Positions 43,222 to 50,891 of a stretch of 64,000 bases of DNA are shown here, in pieces. Below the pieces are notes generated by a model. It made no database searches, was not told where the DNA came from, and worked only from the letters and a program-made list of their open reading frames with translations. The stretch is from NCBI GenBank assembly GCA_964649085.1, contig CAZYPN010000006.1, positions 1 to 64,000 on the forward strand. The letters are read 5' to 3'. Position numbers and translations under genes: made by a program. Position 1 is the stretch's first letter. Every line of letters starts with the position of its first letter. The stretch is from JADMJV01 sp964649085 (GTDB taxonomy: Bacteria; Vulcanimicrobiota; Xenobia; Xenobiales; JADMJV01).

Positions 43222-43374
43222 CTACATTCTGCCCGAACTGAGCAGAACTCCCAGGAACGCGCCGTAAGCGGTTGCGATCCAGGGATTGCAAAGCAAACTT
43301 CAGGTACTGGCGGTGCTGCCCAACCAGCGACTCACAAAGTAGCCGAGAATCGCACCCACAATCGGACCCCACAT
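43222..43374 (-). CDS. Candidate selenoprotein, small two-segment membrane protein (DUF6132-like, in-frame TGA)
   Basis: An ATG at 43374 with an AGAGG site five bases upstream opens a frame of 24 codons (MWGPIVGAILGYFVSRWLG...) to a TGA at 43302-43300. The same frame continues for 25 more codons to TAG at 43224-43222 and encodes SLLCNPWIATAYGAFLGVLL, a second hydrophobic segment. From memory the DUF6132 family reads G-C-x-S-G-T-C-P-I-T-S-N-P-Y, then YGAxxGxLL. Here it reads G-S-T-A-S-T-(TGA)-S-L-L-C-N-P-W, then AYGAFLGVLL, aligned without gaps, so TGA falls on the second conserved Cys. That is a classic selenocysteine signature; a nonsense mutation is the alternative. It is the first gene of the ArsR-controlled operon. 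The Sec decoding itself is inference. Confidence 0.55.
43272..43291 (-). promoter_or_regulatory. Hairpin just after TGA, possible bacterial SECIS element
   Basis: On the minus strand TTGCAATC, loop CCTG, GATCGCAA forms an eight-position stem with one A-C mismatch, beginning eight bases after the TGA. The only G in the loop lies about 20 bases after the TGA, in the range reported for bacterial SECIS elements. In known elements the loop G is normally one of the first two loop bases; here it is the last. The hairpin is therefore suggestive only. Confidence 0.3.
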
Positions 43375-43389
43375 AGACACCTCTAGGTC

Positions 43390-43413
43390 AATATATAACA
43401 TTAACAATATATT
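43390..43413. promoter_or_regulatory. Probable ArsR operator dyad
   Basis: The arms AATATAT and ATATATT are separated by ten bases and cover the -10 region and start of the minus-strand operon promoter. The site lies in an AT-rich island (about 43390-43440) between the arsR gene and the operon it faces. Similar AT-rich dyads are typical of ArsR/BigR-type regulators. Binding by the adjacent ArsR protein is inference from position. Confidence 0.5.
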
Positions 43414-43434
43414 CTTATATCAGAGTATTGTCAA
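43406..43434 (-). promoter_or_regulatory. Strong promoter of the efflux/thiol operon
   Basis: On the minus strand TTGACA (43434-43429), a 17-base spacer and TATATT (43411-43406) give a perfect -35 and near-perfect -10. The predicted start is near 43399, about 25 bases before the ATG at 43374. The -10 lies within the operator dyad, so repression by occlusion is likely. Confidence 0.8.
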
Positions 43435-43441
43435 GTCGTGT

Positions 43442-43453
43442 TATACTGCCTGG
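43442..43453 (+). promoter_or_regulatory. -10 element of leaderless arsR
   Basis: TATACT at 43442-43447 is followed by six bases and the GTG start codon at 43454, with no ribosome-binding site. This matches the arrangement at 23281 and 24479. The -35 region is weak. Confidence 0.6.
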
Positions 43454-43765
43454 GTGACAACTTCTCAGCATTCATTGCAAGGGGCGCATCTCGAGTTTGC
43501 CGCCAGCATGCTCAAAACGGTTGGACATCCCGTCCGCCTGAGAATTCTGGAGTATCTGGAAGGTATTCAGGAAGCCTCGGTGTCGGACATCCAGGAGTCG
43601 TTGCAACAGACCCAGCCGGTCATTTCCCAACATCTCAACAAGATGAAAGCGCTGGGACTGCTGCGCGCACGTCGCTGCAAAGGGATGGTGTTGTATTCGA
43701 TCGCCATGCCCCAGTTGCACAAGTTGCTCGAATGCATTCGCGGCTGCGAGCGCGAATTTCGCTAA
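43454..43765 (+). CDS. ArsR-family repressor
   Basis: The 103-residue winged-helix protein matches the ArsR/SmtB size. It has LKTVGHPVRLRILEYL at the N-terminal helices, QQTQPVISQHLNKMKALGLL as the recognition region, and the beta-hairpin RARRCKGMVLYSI. The metal-site ELCVCDL motif of arsenic or cadmium sensors is absent. Three cysteines remain, C75 in the wing and C94 and C98 in the last helix, which could sense persulfide, oxidant or metal. The gene is divergent from the operon starting at 43374, which contains a rhodanese-fused reductase, so a sulfur/redox-sensing repressor is the best guess. Confidence 0.85.
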   Translation: MTTSQHSLQGAHLEFAASMLKTVGHPVRLRILEYLEGIQEASVSDIQESLQQTQPVISQHLNKMKALGLLRARRCKGMVLYSIAMPQLHKLLECIRGCEREFR

Positions 43766-43772
43766 CCCATGC

Positions 43773-44933
43773 TCAATGGCCCTGGTCGGCCTTCTTGGGG
43801 CTCGGAAGTCCGAGAAACCCCAGGGTGCCGATCAGCCCCACCCCCGCCAGAAACAGCCAAAGCCCGGCGGGGTCGCCACGGCCCAGGAAATATCCGACGG
43901 TAGGATTGGACAGCGCGAACGACAGGCTGACCGACATGGCATTGCAGCCCATGGCCCGTCCCAGCTTCTCAGGAGCCACTACGGCCGACAAATAGGCGTT
44001 GGCGGCGGGAAAGAGCAGCATCTCAGCCAGGGTGAGGATCAGCAGTGAAACCACCAATCCTCCCAGTTGAGGCAGGGCCCACAGCAGTCCGTAGCTGACC
44101 ACCAGACCCGCTCCCGACAGGCTCAAGAGCCGGCTGAGGGAATGGCCTGACGTCCAGCGGTTGACCTGCATGGACAGAGCCACGATCAGCAGGGTGTTCA
44201 GCAGCCAGAGCAACCCGCATTCGCGTTCCTTGCGATGCAATTGCTCCACCATGTAGACGGGCACAGCCGCAAAGAAAGCACTGAAGATCCAGAAGATCAG
44301 CGAGAGAAAGAGCAAGAATCGCCAGGCTCGCGGCCCGATGTTCCAGTCCCACAGAGGCAGCTTCAACGGTTGGGGGCTGCAGCGCACTCCACTCAACCAC
44401 AACAGCACCCCCGCGGCCAGCGACGTCACCCCGTCCACGACAAACAGCCAGCGGTAGTTCCGCTCAGCCAGAAATCCCCCCAGGGTAGGACCGATACTCA
44501 TGCCCAGATTGATGGCCAGATAGTTCAGCGCAAAAGCATCCCGGCTGCGCTCGCCGCCCAACCGGGCGATGGCCGTCAACGTGCTGGGACGGGCCGTGTC
44601 GGCCAGCAAGGCCAGCAATGCGGTGGACAACATCAGCGCAAAGGGACGCTCGATCATCGGGAAAGCCAGCATCAATATGCCCGTCAGGCACAGGGCACCG
44701 GCCAGCAAGCGAACGCAGTCAAAACGATCGGCCGCCCACCCACCCAGCGGCCCGGCCAGGAAGCTGCCCAGGCCCCAACAGGCCGCGATGGTGGTGGCCA
44801 TCTCCAATGGGAAGCCCAGGCTGCGATGGAAGTAGAGAACCAGATAGGGGAAAACCATGGCCCCCATACGGTTGACGAAAATGGCCGTAGAGAGCCACCA
44901 ACAGGCCTTGGGGAGACCGCGAAACGAGCTCAC
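43773..44933 (-). CDS. MFS transporter
   Basis: The 386-residue product has about twelve hydrophobic segments and the MFS-type loop GGWAADRFDCVRLL between helices 2 and 3. The GTG start overlaps the J-domain-like gene stop (GTGA), so it ends the operon 47260-43773. The layout resembles drug-efflux MFS proteins. The substrate is unknown. It ends seven bases from the arsR end, in the opposite direction. Confidence 0.85.
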   Translation of the reverse strand: MSSFRGLPKACWWLSTAIFVNRMGAMVFPYLVLYFHRSLGFPLEMATTIAACWGLGSFLAGPLGGWAADRFDCVRLLAGALCLTGILMLAFPMIERPFALMLSTALLALLADTARPSTLTAIARLGGERSRDAFALNYLAINLGMSIGPTLGGFLAERNYRWLFVVDGVTSLAAGVLLWLSGVRCSPQPLKLPLWDWNIGPRAWRFLLFLSLIFWIFSAFFAAVPVYMVEQLHRKERECGLLWLLNTLLIVALSMQVNRWTSGHSLSRLLSLSGAGLVVSYGLLWALPQLGGLVVSLLILTLAEMLLFPAANAYLSAVVAPEKLGRAMGCNAMSVSLSFALSNPTVGYFLGRGDPAGLWLFLAGVGLIGTLGFLGLPSPKKADQGH

Positions 44934-45682
44934 GTCTGATACTCGGACAGCAGAATGCGGAGCTTCTCCAGGCGCTGGCGAGCCAGCACAATCTGTAGCT
45001 TGAGCGCGGCCGAACGCTGCTGAATCCAGTTCTCGTCTCCCAGCGCCTGCTGATGAACGAACGGGAAGCTCTGGCGCAGTTCGAGCAAGTCCTGACTGAG
45101 CCGCGCTCGTCGCTGTTCGAGGCGCAGCAGTTCCTCAGGAGTTTCGGAAAACTCTTCGTCACACACCGCCAGCAGCATTTCCAGCTTCTGCCAATCGCCC
45201 CACTGGTAGGCCTGCTGCACCTCGAACCAGAGTTGACGTTGTTGCTCGCTTTGCTCGGGAAAGAGATCGGGGTGCAGGCGACGGACCAGTTGTCGGTACA
45301 GGCTTCGCACTGCGGCGCTGGTTTCAGGAGAACGCAAACGCTGAAGTCGGCGCTCGGCCGCCTCCAGTCGGTCCCGCTGTTCTTCGGCCTGACGCCGATA
45401 GTCGGCCAGTTCCAGATCGAGCTGCGACTCGATCTCCAGCGGGTCGACCGAGCCGCCCAGGGCCACGCGAGCGCGGCTCAGTTCCAGGGCTCGGCGCGTG
45501 CGTCGCAGTTCCAGCTCGAGCTGGGCCAGCTCGGCTTCATAGCGTCCGATCACCTGCTGATAGCGGGCCTCGAGGTTGGGCCCTACGACCAGCAACAGGT
45601 GTTGCTGCTCGAAAAGGAGCTCGCTCAGTTCCTTTCGGACCGCCTTCAGCCGAGCGCGCAGGTTTACAGGTCGCCCAGCCAC
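44930..45682 (-). CDS. Coiled-coil protein with truncated J-domain
   Basis: The 250-residue product has a long coiled coil (about 5-120; AELAQLELELRRTRRALELS) and a segment SLYRQLVRRLHPDLFPE with the HPD motif at residues 137-139, followed by an AYQWGDWQKLEMLL helix. This is helix II, HPD loop and helix III of a J-domain, which stimulates Hsp70 ATPase. Helix I and IV are not seen, so it is a minimal J-like domain. There is no signal peptide. It lies between a 111-residue unknown and the MFS gene in one operon. The Hsp70 partner is not in the window. Confidence 0.7.
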   Translation of the reverse strand: MAGRPVNLRARLKAVRKELSELLFEQQHLLLVVGPNLEARYQQVIGRYEAELAQLELELRRTRRALELSRARVALGGSVDPLEIESQLDLELADYRRQAEEQRDRLEAAERRLQRLRSPETSAAVRSLYRQLVRRLHPDLFPEQSEQQRQLWFEVQQAYQWGDWQKLEMLLAVCDEEFSETPEELLRLEQRRARLSQDLLELRQSFPFVHQQALGDENWIQQRSAALKLQIVLARQRLEKLRILLSEYQT

Positions 45683-45999
45683 AGCCCCACTTGGCCAGGA
45701 GGAGAAAACTTGGCGAAGAGCGGCTTTCCGGTCTCGAGCAAGCGGGTGAGCAGTTGCCGGGCCTGAGCTTCCAACTGCAGCCGTCCCAGGGCCGTGCCTC
45801 CCTCGGTCAGCGCCAGCACATCCCCCCCCTGCACCCTGAGGTTCAAGCGATACTCGGCCGGCGTGGCCTGCAAAAACTCGCTGCTGGCCAGGGGTGCCAG
45901 TTCAACCTCGAGCAACAGCACCTCCTGAGCATAGGGCCGAAGGGACTCCTGGTAAGACGGCAACAAATTCGGATCGCGCGGGGCCGGAAGATTACTCAT
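45664..45999 (-). CDS. Small unknown protein
   Basis: The ATG at 45999 follows GGAGGAGG closely and overlaps the glycosyltransferase end by eight bases; the gene also overlaps the J-domain gene start by 19 bases. The 111-residue product (MSNLPAPRDPNLLPSYQESL) has a beta-rich middle (YRLNLRVQGGDVLALTEGG) and a C-terminal GKPLFAKFSPPGQVGLWLG. No family is recognised. The tight overlaps on both sides make it a real gene of this operon. Confidence 0.65.
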   Translation of the reverse strand: MSNLPAPRDPNLLPSYQESLRPYAQEVLLLEVELAPLASSEFLQATPAEYRLNLRVQGGDVLALTEGGTALGRLQLEAQARQLLTRLLETGKPLFAKFSPPGQVGLWLGDL

Positions 46000-47260
46000 G
46001 CACCTCCTCCTTCTCCGCCCCCAAGCCCCGCCCCTCGACAGCAAACCAGGAACGTAAGGCAAAAATCAACCACAGAGGGTCGTAGGGGGTGCGGTAGCGG
46101 GCCTCGCCAAAGGTGATCCAGGTGGCCACCAAGAGCCCCGACAGAAACACCAGCAACAACCAGTCGGCGCGGTCCAGCCTGGGGCGGCGAATACGAGCCA
46201 GCACTCCGGCGGCAACCAGCAGGCAAAACAACAGGTTGGACGGATACAGCCAGGGGGCCAGGCTGGCCTCCCAGGCCCCTGGCCAGGGGGGCACCAGAAA
46301 CAAATAGGCCAGGTGCAGGCCCTTCGTCAGCAGCCTGCCAGGCGTCTGCCCCCCCCAGAAGCGCGATTTCCAGTAGGCTCCATCCTCGGTCTCTACCCGA
46401 TGTACTTCCTCTTGCTGGCGGAACGGCAGCGGTGCCAGCCGGCGCAAATCGTACCAGGGAGCAAAGCGATTCAACTGGAACAAGGGGCTCATCACCCGCA
46501 GGGACTGACGCGAATTTTCGATGCGAACCAACTTTACGCCACTGTTGAAATAATACAGGTTATAGGGCCCGCGGCTGGTGACCAGATACGGATGGCCGGT
46601 GAGCCGCAAATTGCGGGCCAGCATCGGGCTGGTCGTGATGACCAGGGCCAGCACGAGAAAAAGAGCGTCGCGAAGTGCTGCGCGCCCCCTCACCCGAAGC
46701 ATCCAGAGCAAGCCAAGCGGCAAAGCCGGCAACAGGTTCTCGCGGGTCAGCAAGGTGAGAGCGGCCACTGTTCCGATGGCCACGCCCCAGAGAGGTCCAC
46801 GGCTGGAACCCACCAGAGACCATCGCCACCACATCCCCACCAGCAGCAGCAACAATGTGCCGTAGAGCGAGGTATCGAGAAGCCAGGCGCCGGCGTCGAT
46901 CTCGAGCGGATTGATGGCCTGTAGAGCATAGAGGGCCAGCGCCGCCGCGGGAGCCAGCATTTGTCGGCACAGCCAACCGATGGTCAGCAGCCTGGCACAT
47001 GACAGCAACACCATCAGCAGGTTCATCGATTGCAGCGGATGCTCCAGATGGTAGAACGGGCTGAGCAGAAAGGTGTAGAGTCCGTGGCGGGTAGCCACCA
47101 CCGGAGACTCCAGGCCCTTGTAGATCTGGTGAGCGTTGACCAGATTGGCCTTCATGTCGGAGAAGGCCGACTGGGAAGCAGGATGGATCTCCAGGCCATA
47201 GAGCAGGCGCAGGGTGACACCCACCAGGGTCACTGCGAAAAAGGCCAGGAAGTGTTGCAT
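45992..47260 (-). CDS. Membrane glycosyltransferase, PMT/ArnT-like (GT39/83 type)
   Basis: The ATG at 47260 gives 422 residues; a TTG just upstream is an alternative. About ten membrane helices are seen. The N-terminal half has SDMKANLVNAHQIYKGLE, a loop in the place of the catalytic acidic motif (usually D-E), and the C terminus has ITFGEARYRTPYDPLWLIFA, typical of polyprenyl-phosphate sugar transferases (the YR...P..P motif). Such enzymes transfer mannose or arabinose-like sugars from lipid carriers to proteins or lipids. It leads the operon with the small unknown, J-domain and MFS genes, and is divergent from the MHS transporter. Confidence 0.75.
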   Translation of the reverse strand: MQHFLAFFAVTLVGVTLRLLYGLEIHPASQSAFSDMKANLVNAHQIYKGLESPVVATRHGLYTFLLSPFYHLEHPLQSMNLLMVLLSCARLLTIGWLCRQMLAPAAALALYALQAINPLEIDAGAWLLDTSLYGTLLLLLVGMWWRWSLVGSSRGPLWGVAIGTVAALTLLTRENLLPALPLGLLWMLRVRGRAALRDALFLVLALVITTSPMLARNLRLTGHPYLVTSRGPYNLYYFNSGVKLVRIENSRQSLRVMSPLFQLNRFAPWYDLRRLAPLPFRQQEEVHRVETEDGAYWKSRFWGGQTPGRLLTKGLHLAYLFLVPPWPGAWEASLAPWLYPSNLLFCLLVAAGVLARIRRPRLDRADWLLLVFLSGLLVATWITFGEARYRTPYDPLWLIFALRSWFAVEGRGLGAEKEEVHE

Positions 47261-47281
47261 CAAAGGGTCGAAAGAGGCGCC

Positions 47282-48556
47282 ATGTCGATGCGTCGCCGGG
47301 TGGTGATCTCGTCTACCCTGGGCAACGCCCTGGAGTGGTTCGACTTCACCATTTTCGGCCTGATGGCCCTGGTGATCTCGAAACTGTTCTTCCCCTCCGA
47401 CAACGCCTCAACGGCTCTGCTCAAAACCTTCGCCACCTTCGGAGTAGCCTTCGTGGCCCGCCCCCTCGGGGGCCTGCTCTTCGGACTGTATGCCGATCGC
47501 TTCGGACGCAAAAAAGCGCTGGTGTTCATGATCACCCTGATGGCCGTGGGCACAGGAATGATCGGTGTGCTGCCTACCTATGCCCAGGTGGGCCTGCTGG
47601 CTCCTGTGTTGATTTTGGTGGCTCGACTGATCCAGGGAATCTCGGCCGGGGGCGAGTTTGGCAGCGCCAGCGCCATGTTGATCGAATTCGCGCCGCCCGG
47701 CCAGCGTGGCCTGTATGGCAGCAGCCAGAGCGTTTCCCAGACGCTGGCCTTCATTCTGGGGGGCCTGTGCGGCTACGCCCTGAACCAGGGCCTCACCCCC
47801 CAGCAACTGGAAAGCTGGGGCTGGCGGATCCCCTTTCTGCTGGGCATCCTGATCGGCCCTGTGGGCTATTTTGTTCGTCACCAGGTCGACGAGTCGCCCA
47901 TTTTCCAGCGCCACCTCCAGCAAGGAAATCGTCCCCAGCAAGGGCCCCTGTTAATGCTCATGCGAGGACATCGGCGAGCTCTGCTGACCACTTTTTGCCT
48001 GACCGCCGCCGCCACGGCCATCACCTATGTTACGGCCATCTACCTGCCAGCTTATGCCGCCCAGCAGCTGGGACTGCCTCTGGCCCAGGCTCAGCTCGGG
48101 CTGATCGGCGCCAGTTGCGTCAGCCTGGGCCTGGCCCCGTTGTCGGGGGCCCTGTCCGACCGTTGGGGTCGGCGGGCGGTCATTCTGCCCACTCTGCTGG
48201 CCTTCAGCCTGCTCTTTTATCTGGCCATGCACCGGCTGGTAACCCAACCCGACCTGAGCCACCTCTGGGCTGTGCAGGCCGTGGGCGCCCTGCTGGGTTT
48301 TCTGGTGGGGCCGATGCCAGCGCTGATGACCGAAATCTTTCCGGTGCAGGTGCGCTCGACCGGAGCCTCGCTGATGTACAACCTGGCCGTGATGCTCTTT
48401 GGCGGGCTGGCTCCCGCCCTGAACACGGCCCTGGTAAAAAGCACCGGAGACCCACTGGTGCCCGCCTACTACGTGGCCTTCGCCTCGTTGGTGGGAGTGG
48501 TAGGATTGCTGGCTCTGCCAGGGGCATCAACCGACGACGAGAAGACCTTCGGGTGA
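47282..48556 (+). CDS. MHS-family MFS symporter
   Basis: The ATG at 47282 is preceded by AAAGAGG. The 424-residue transporter has NALEWFDFTIFGLMALVI at the N terminus, RPLGGLLFGLYADRFGRKKA (the MFS signature loop) and GEFGSASAMLIEFAPPGQRG, all typical of metabolite-H+ symporters such as ProP, ShiA and KgtP. The proline-betaine or organic-acid substrate cannot be told. The stop overlaps the downstream lipoprotein gene GTG (GTGA). Confidence 0.9.
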   Translation: MSMRRRVVISSTLGNALEWFDFTIFGLMALVISKLFFPSDNASTALLKTFATFGVAFVARPLGGLLFGLYADRFGRKKALVFMITLMAVGTGMIGVLPTYAQVGLLAPVLILVARLIQGISAGGEFGSASAMLIEFAPPGQRGLYGSSQSVSQTLAFILGGLCGYALNQGLTPQQLESWGWRIPFLLGILIGPVGYFVRHQVDESPIFQRHLQQGNRPQQGPLLMLMRGHRRALLTTFCLTAAATAITYVTAIYLPAYAAQQLGLPLAQAQLGLIGASCVSLGLAPLSGALSDRWGRRAVILPTLLAFSLLFYLAMHRLVTQPDLSHLWAVQAVGALLGFLVGPMPALMTEIFPVQVRSTGASLMYNLAVMLFGGLAPALNTALVKSTGDPLVPAYYVAFASLVGVVGLLALPGASTDDEKTFG

Positions 48557-49662
48557 GGCATTTCTACATTCTGGGTTTGGGGAGCTGGCTGCTGGCCTGT
48601 TCTCCCGGCGTCGTGGAACAGCCTACCCCTACTCCTGCGCCGCCCCCGCCACTGGCCGTGCGGCCCCAGGCCACGCTGACTCCGTCGCTACCGGTGCGAC
48701 TTGAAACCCGCCCGCCCCAACCTCTGGGAATCGCCGCTGCCCAGGCCCGTGAGGTTCAACCCCCGGTTCCACTCCGGCCGCCACCACCCGCCGTCCGCCG
48801 TCCCATTTCGCCCCGGCCGTCCCCACCGAAACCGATCGCCAGACCCCCTCATCCAGACCCCGAGCCCACGACCAAGACCGAAGAACCGGTGGCCGTGCGC
48901 GTGGTGCCTCCAACTCGACCCGACCCCACCCCCACCGCGGCCCCCCAGGAAGGGCCCATCGAAATCGAGGTGGTCCCCCCAGAAGACCCATCGCTGCTGC
49001 AGCAACTGCCTCCCGCGCCGGAACAGGACCCCCAGGCCGTGCTCAAAACCCCCATGGCCGTGCACTTTGGCTACAGCTACAGCCGCTCGTTAAGCAATTT
49101 GGTGCGCGACGGCCAGCTCAAGCTCCGGATGATCGGAACGGGCTATACCAGCCTGCGGGTTCGCCTGGAGAACACAGGCAGACGTCCAATCCACGGCTAT
49201 TTCTTTCCCGGCATGATTTTCAAACCCAAGAAGAACACCCAATTTTCCCCCCTGATCCTGACCGACCGACAGGAATTTTTCCTCTACCCCGACAGCCCTC
49301 AGGAGCTGCAGTTTCAGGGCTACAGCTTGGACCGCAAAAAGCCCCTACCCGACGAGCGCTTTCCCCTGGTCTATCGCCTGGAACCCGACCGCGACAGTCG
49401 CTATCCCACTGCCCTGCGGGTGGTGCAGGCGCTGCTGGAACGGGAAAGTGACCCGGTGAAAACCCCCCAAAGCCCGACCTACACCAACCACCGTGCCACC
49501 ATTATTCAGCTGGCGCTGTGGCGGGCCACCTCGGGCCGCTATCGAGCCGACGAAGAGGTGGCGCAACTGGTGGGTGGCATCAACCCGCAGGATTTTCCCA
49601 AGCTGCGCGACGCCATCTATGCCGAGGTAGAAGCCCTGAGCCGCTACGCCGCCCGCCTGTAG
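48553..49662 (+). CDS. Proline-rich lipoprotein
   Basis: The GTG overlaps the MHS transporter stop. The 369-residue product has a signal with lipobox LLACS (Cys16). A very Pro-rich region (residues 20-150, PTPTPAPPPPLAVRPQ and PRPSPPKPIARPPH) follows and probably spans peptidoglycan. The C-terminal 210 residues form a globular domain: GYTSLRVRLENTGRRPIHGY, FFPGMIF, REFFLYPD..LQFQGYSLDR-type sequence, then helices with RATIIQLALWRATSGRY. This resembles DUF-type proteins that carry a beta-sandwich and helix pair. No enzyme motif is seen. It is probably outer-membrane or inner-membrane anchored. Confidence 0.7.
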   Translation: MRHFYILGLGSWLLACSPGVVEQPTPTPAPPPPLAVRPQATLTPSLPVRLETRPPQPLGIAAAQAREVQPPVPLRPPPPAVRRPISPRPSPPKPIARPPHPDPEPTTKTEEPVAVRVVPPTRPDPTPTAAPQEGPIEIEVVPPEDPSLLQQLPPAPEQDPQAVLKTPMAVHFGYSYSRSLSNLVRDGQLKLRMIGTGYTSLRVRLENTGRRPIHGYFFPGMIFKPKKNTQFSPLILTDRQEFFLYPDSPQELQFQGYSLDRKKPLPDERFPLVYRLEPDRDSRYPTALRVVQALLERESDPVKTPQSPTYTNHRATIIQLALWRATSGRYRADEEVAQLVGGINPQDFPKLRDAIYAEVEALSRYAARL

Positions 49663-49695
49663 GAGAGACTCTACCCCAGCCCGAACAGCCCCGGC

Positions 49696-50124
49696 ATGAT
49701 TGTTACACCCGAAGAAGGCCCGATCTACAGTGTGCTGGGCGACCCGGTTCGCCTGGTCGTGTCTCAGGCAGCCACCAACGGAGCTTACTGCGTGCTGGAA
49801 CTGACCGCGGCCCCAGGAAGCGGAGTACCGCCCCATATTCACCAGCACGAGGACGAAGTGTTCTTCATCGTCGAGGGCACCTTCGAGGTCGTCCTCGACG
49901 ACCAGGTGTCTCAAGTAGGCCCAGGGACCATTATCAATCTGCCCCGCGGCCAGCGCCATGGCTATCGCAACCTCAGTCCGCATCCGGGCAAGGTGTGGGT
50001 CACGGTCGTTCCCGGACGCCTGGAAGCCATGTTTGGCGACCTGGCCGGAGCCCCGCCCAACCCGCAACGGTTGATGGAGGTCTGCCGGGGCTACGGAGTG
50101 GAGTTTCAGCCCCCGCTGGCCTGA
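49696..50124 (+). CDS. Cupin-domain protein
   Basis: The 142-residue protein is a small single cupin. Motif 1 is PPHIHQHEDEVFFIVEGTFE with metal ligands H, H and E in the G-x5-H-x-H-x4-E pattern (residues near 45-60), and motif 2 is LPRGQRHGYRNLS. Small cupins often act as sensors or isomerases; here no substrate is evident. It begins 33 bases after the lipoprotein gene and is convergent with the pilW-like gene (two bases between ends). Confidence 0.85.
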   Translation: MIVTPEEGPIYSVLGDPVRLVVSQAATNGAYCVLELTAAPGSGVPPHIHQHEDEVFFIVEGTFEVVLDDQVSQVGPGTIINLPRGQRHGYRNLSPHPGKVWVTVVPGRLEAMFGDLAGAPPNPQRLMEVCRGYGVEFQPPLA

Positions 50125-50126
50125 CC

Positions 50127-50891
50127 TCAGTTGCGCGGGAACACGGAAAAGCGGTGCTCGATGGTATATCGGCCCGTGCGGAACGAGTAGTTGCCCAGCG
50201 GCACCTCTCTTTTGGCCTCGGCCAGCGACACGGCCCGCAGGTCGATCTGCAGCTCCGCCCCGTTGCGCTGCACCTGAAAGGTGAGCAGGTTGGCCCCCAC
50301 CGTGCGTAAAGCCGCCCCTTTGGGAAAACCAGTAGGCCGAACCAGGAGCGTACTGATCGTCGGCAGCAGAGCATCTTCGGTGGTGCTGTCTTTCGGCGTG
50401 GTGGCCGGGTTCTCGTCGGCCACGCCCCGCAACAAGATCTTGTGGGGACAGTTGTAGTCGAAGCCCCCTTCGTTTCCGCCGGTGCAACTCACGCCATACA
50501 TGGCATCGTGATTTTGAGGCACCGTCACGTAGTAGAAGATGTTTTCAAAAAACCAGGGGTTGCCCGAACCGTCGTTGATCAGCTCCATCTCGCCCGTAGT
50601 GCTGTTGATGGCCGAAAGAAAGTTGAGGTAGCTGCCGTCGGCACCACCTCCCAGGCTGGCTGGCGTATTGCCGATTTGCATGCGATTTGGGGCTACGCTG
50701 GCCAGGGGCAGTTCGTTCTCCAGCGTGCGACGCACCTTGACCAGGTCGCGCATGGCGGCGTCGCTACCCGAATTGCTGGTGAACACTTTCACCGCGTTGC
50801 GGAAGCTGAGGGCGGTGACGATAGCGATGAAACCCCCCAGAGCCATCGCCACCATCAGTTCCATCATGGTGTAACCCCGACGCTTACTCAT
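50127..50891 (-). CDS. PilW-like prepilin
   Basis: The 254-residue product starts MSKRRG^YTMMELMVAMALGG, a prepilin leader with Gly at -1 and Glu at +5. A hydrophobic helix follows and then a head with Cys pair (VSCTGGN and FDYNCPHK). It overlaps the PilV-like gene at its start by eight bases. It is the last gene of the third pseudopilin island (51306-50127). Confidence 0.83.
   Translation of the reverse strand: MSKRRGYTMMELMVAMALGGFIAIVTALSFRNAVKVFTSNSGSDAAMRDLVKVRRTLENELPLASVAPNRMQIGNTPASLGGGADGSYLNFLSAINSTTGEMELINDGSGNPWFFENIFYYVTVPQNHDAMYGVSCTGGNEGGFDYNCPHKILLRGVADENPATTPKDSTTEDALLPTISTLLVRPTGFPKGAALRTVGANLLTFQVQRNGAELQIDLRAVSLAEAKREVPLGNYSFRTGRYTIEHRFSVFPRN

Noticed and set aside
43300..43374. 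A 24-residue peptide ending at the TGA as the real product
   Set aside because: The continuing frame encodes a coherent second membrane segment and a family-like C terminus, so a simple short peptide is less likely; it remains the fallback if no selenocysteine system exists.
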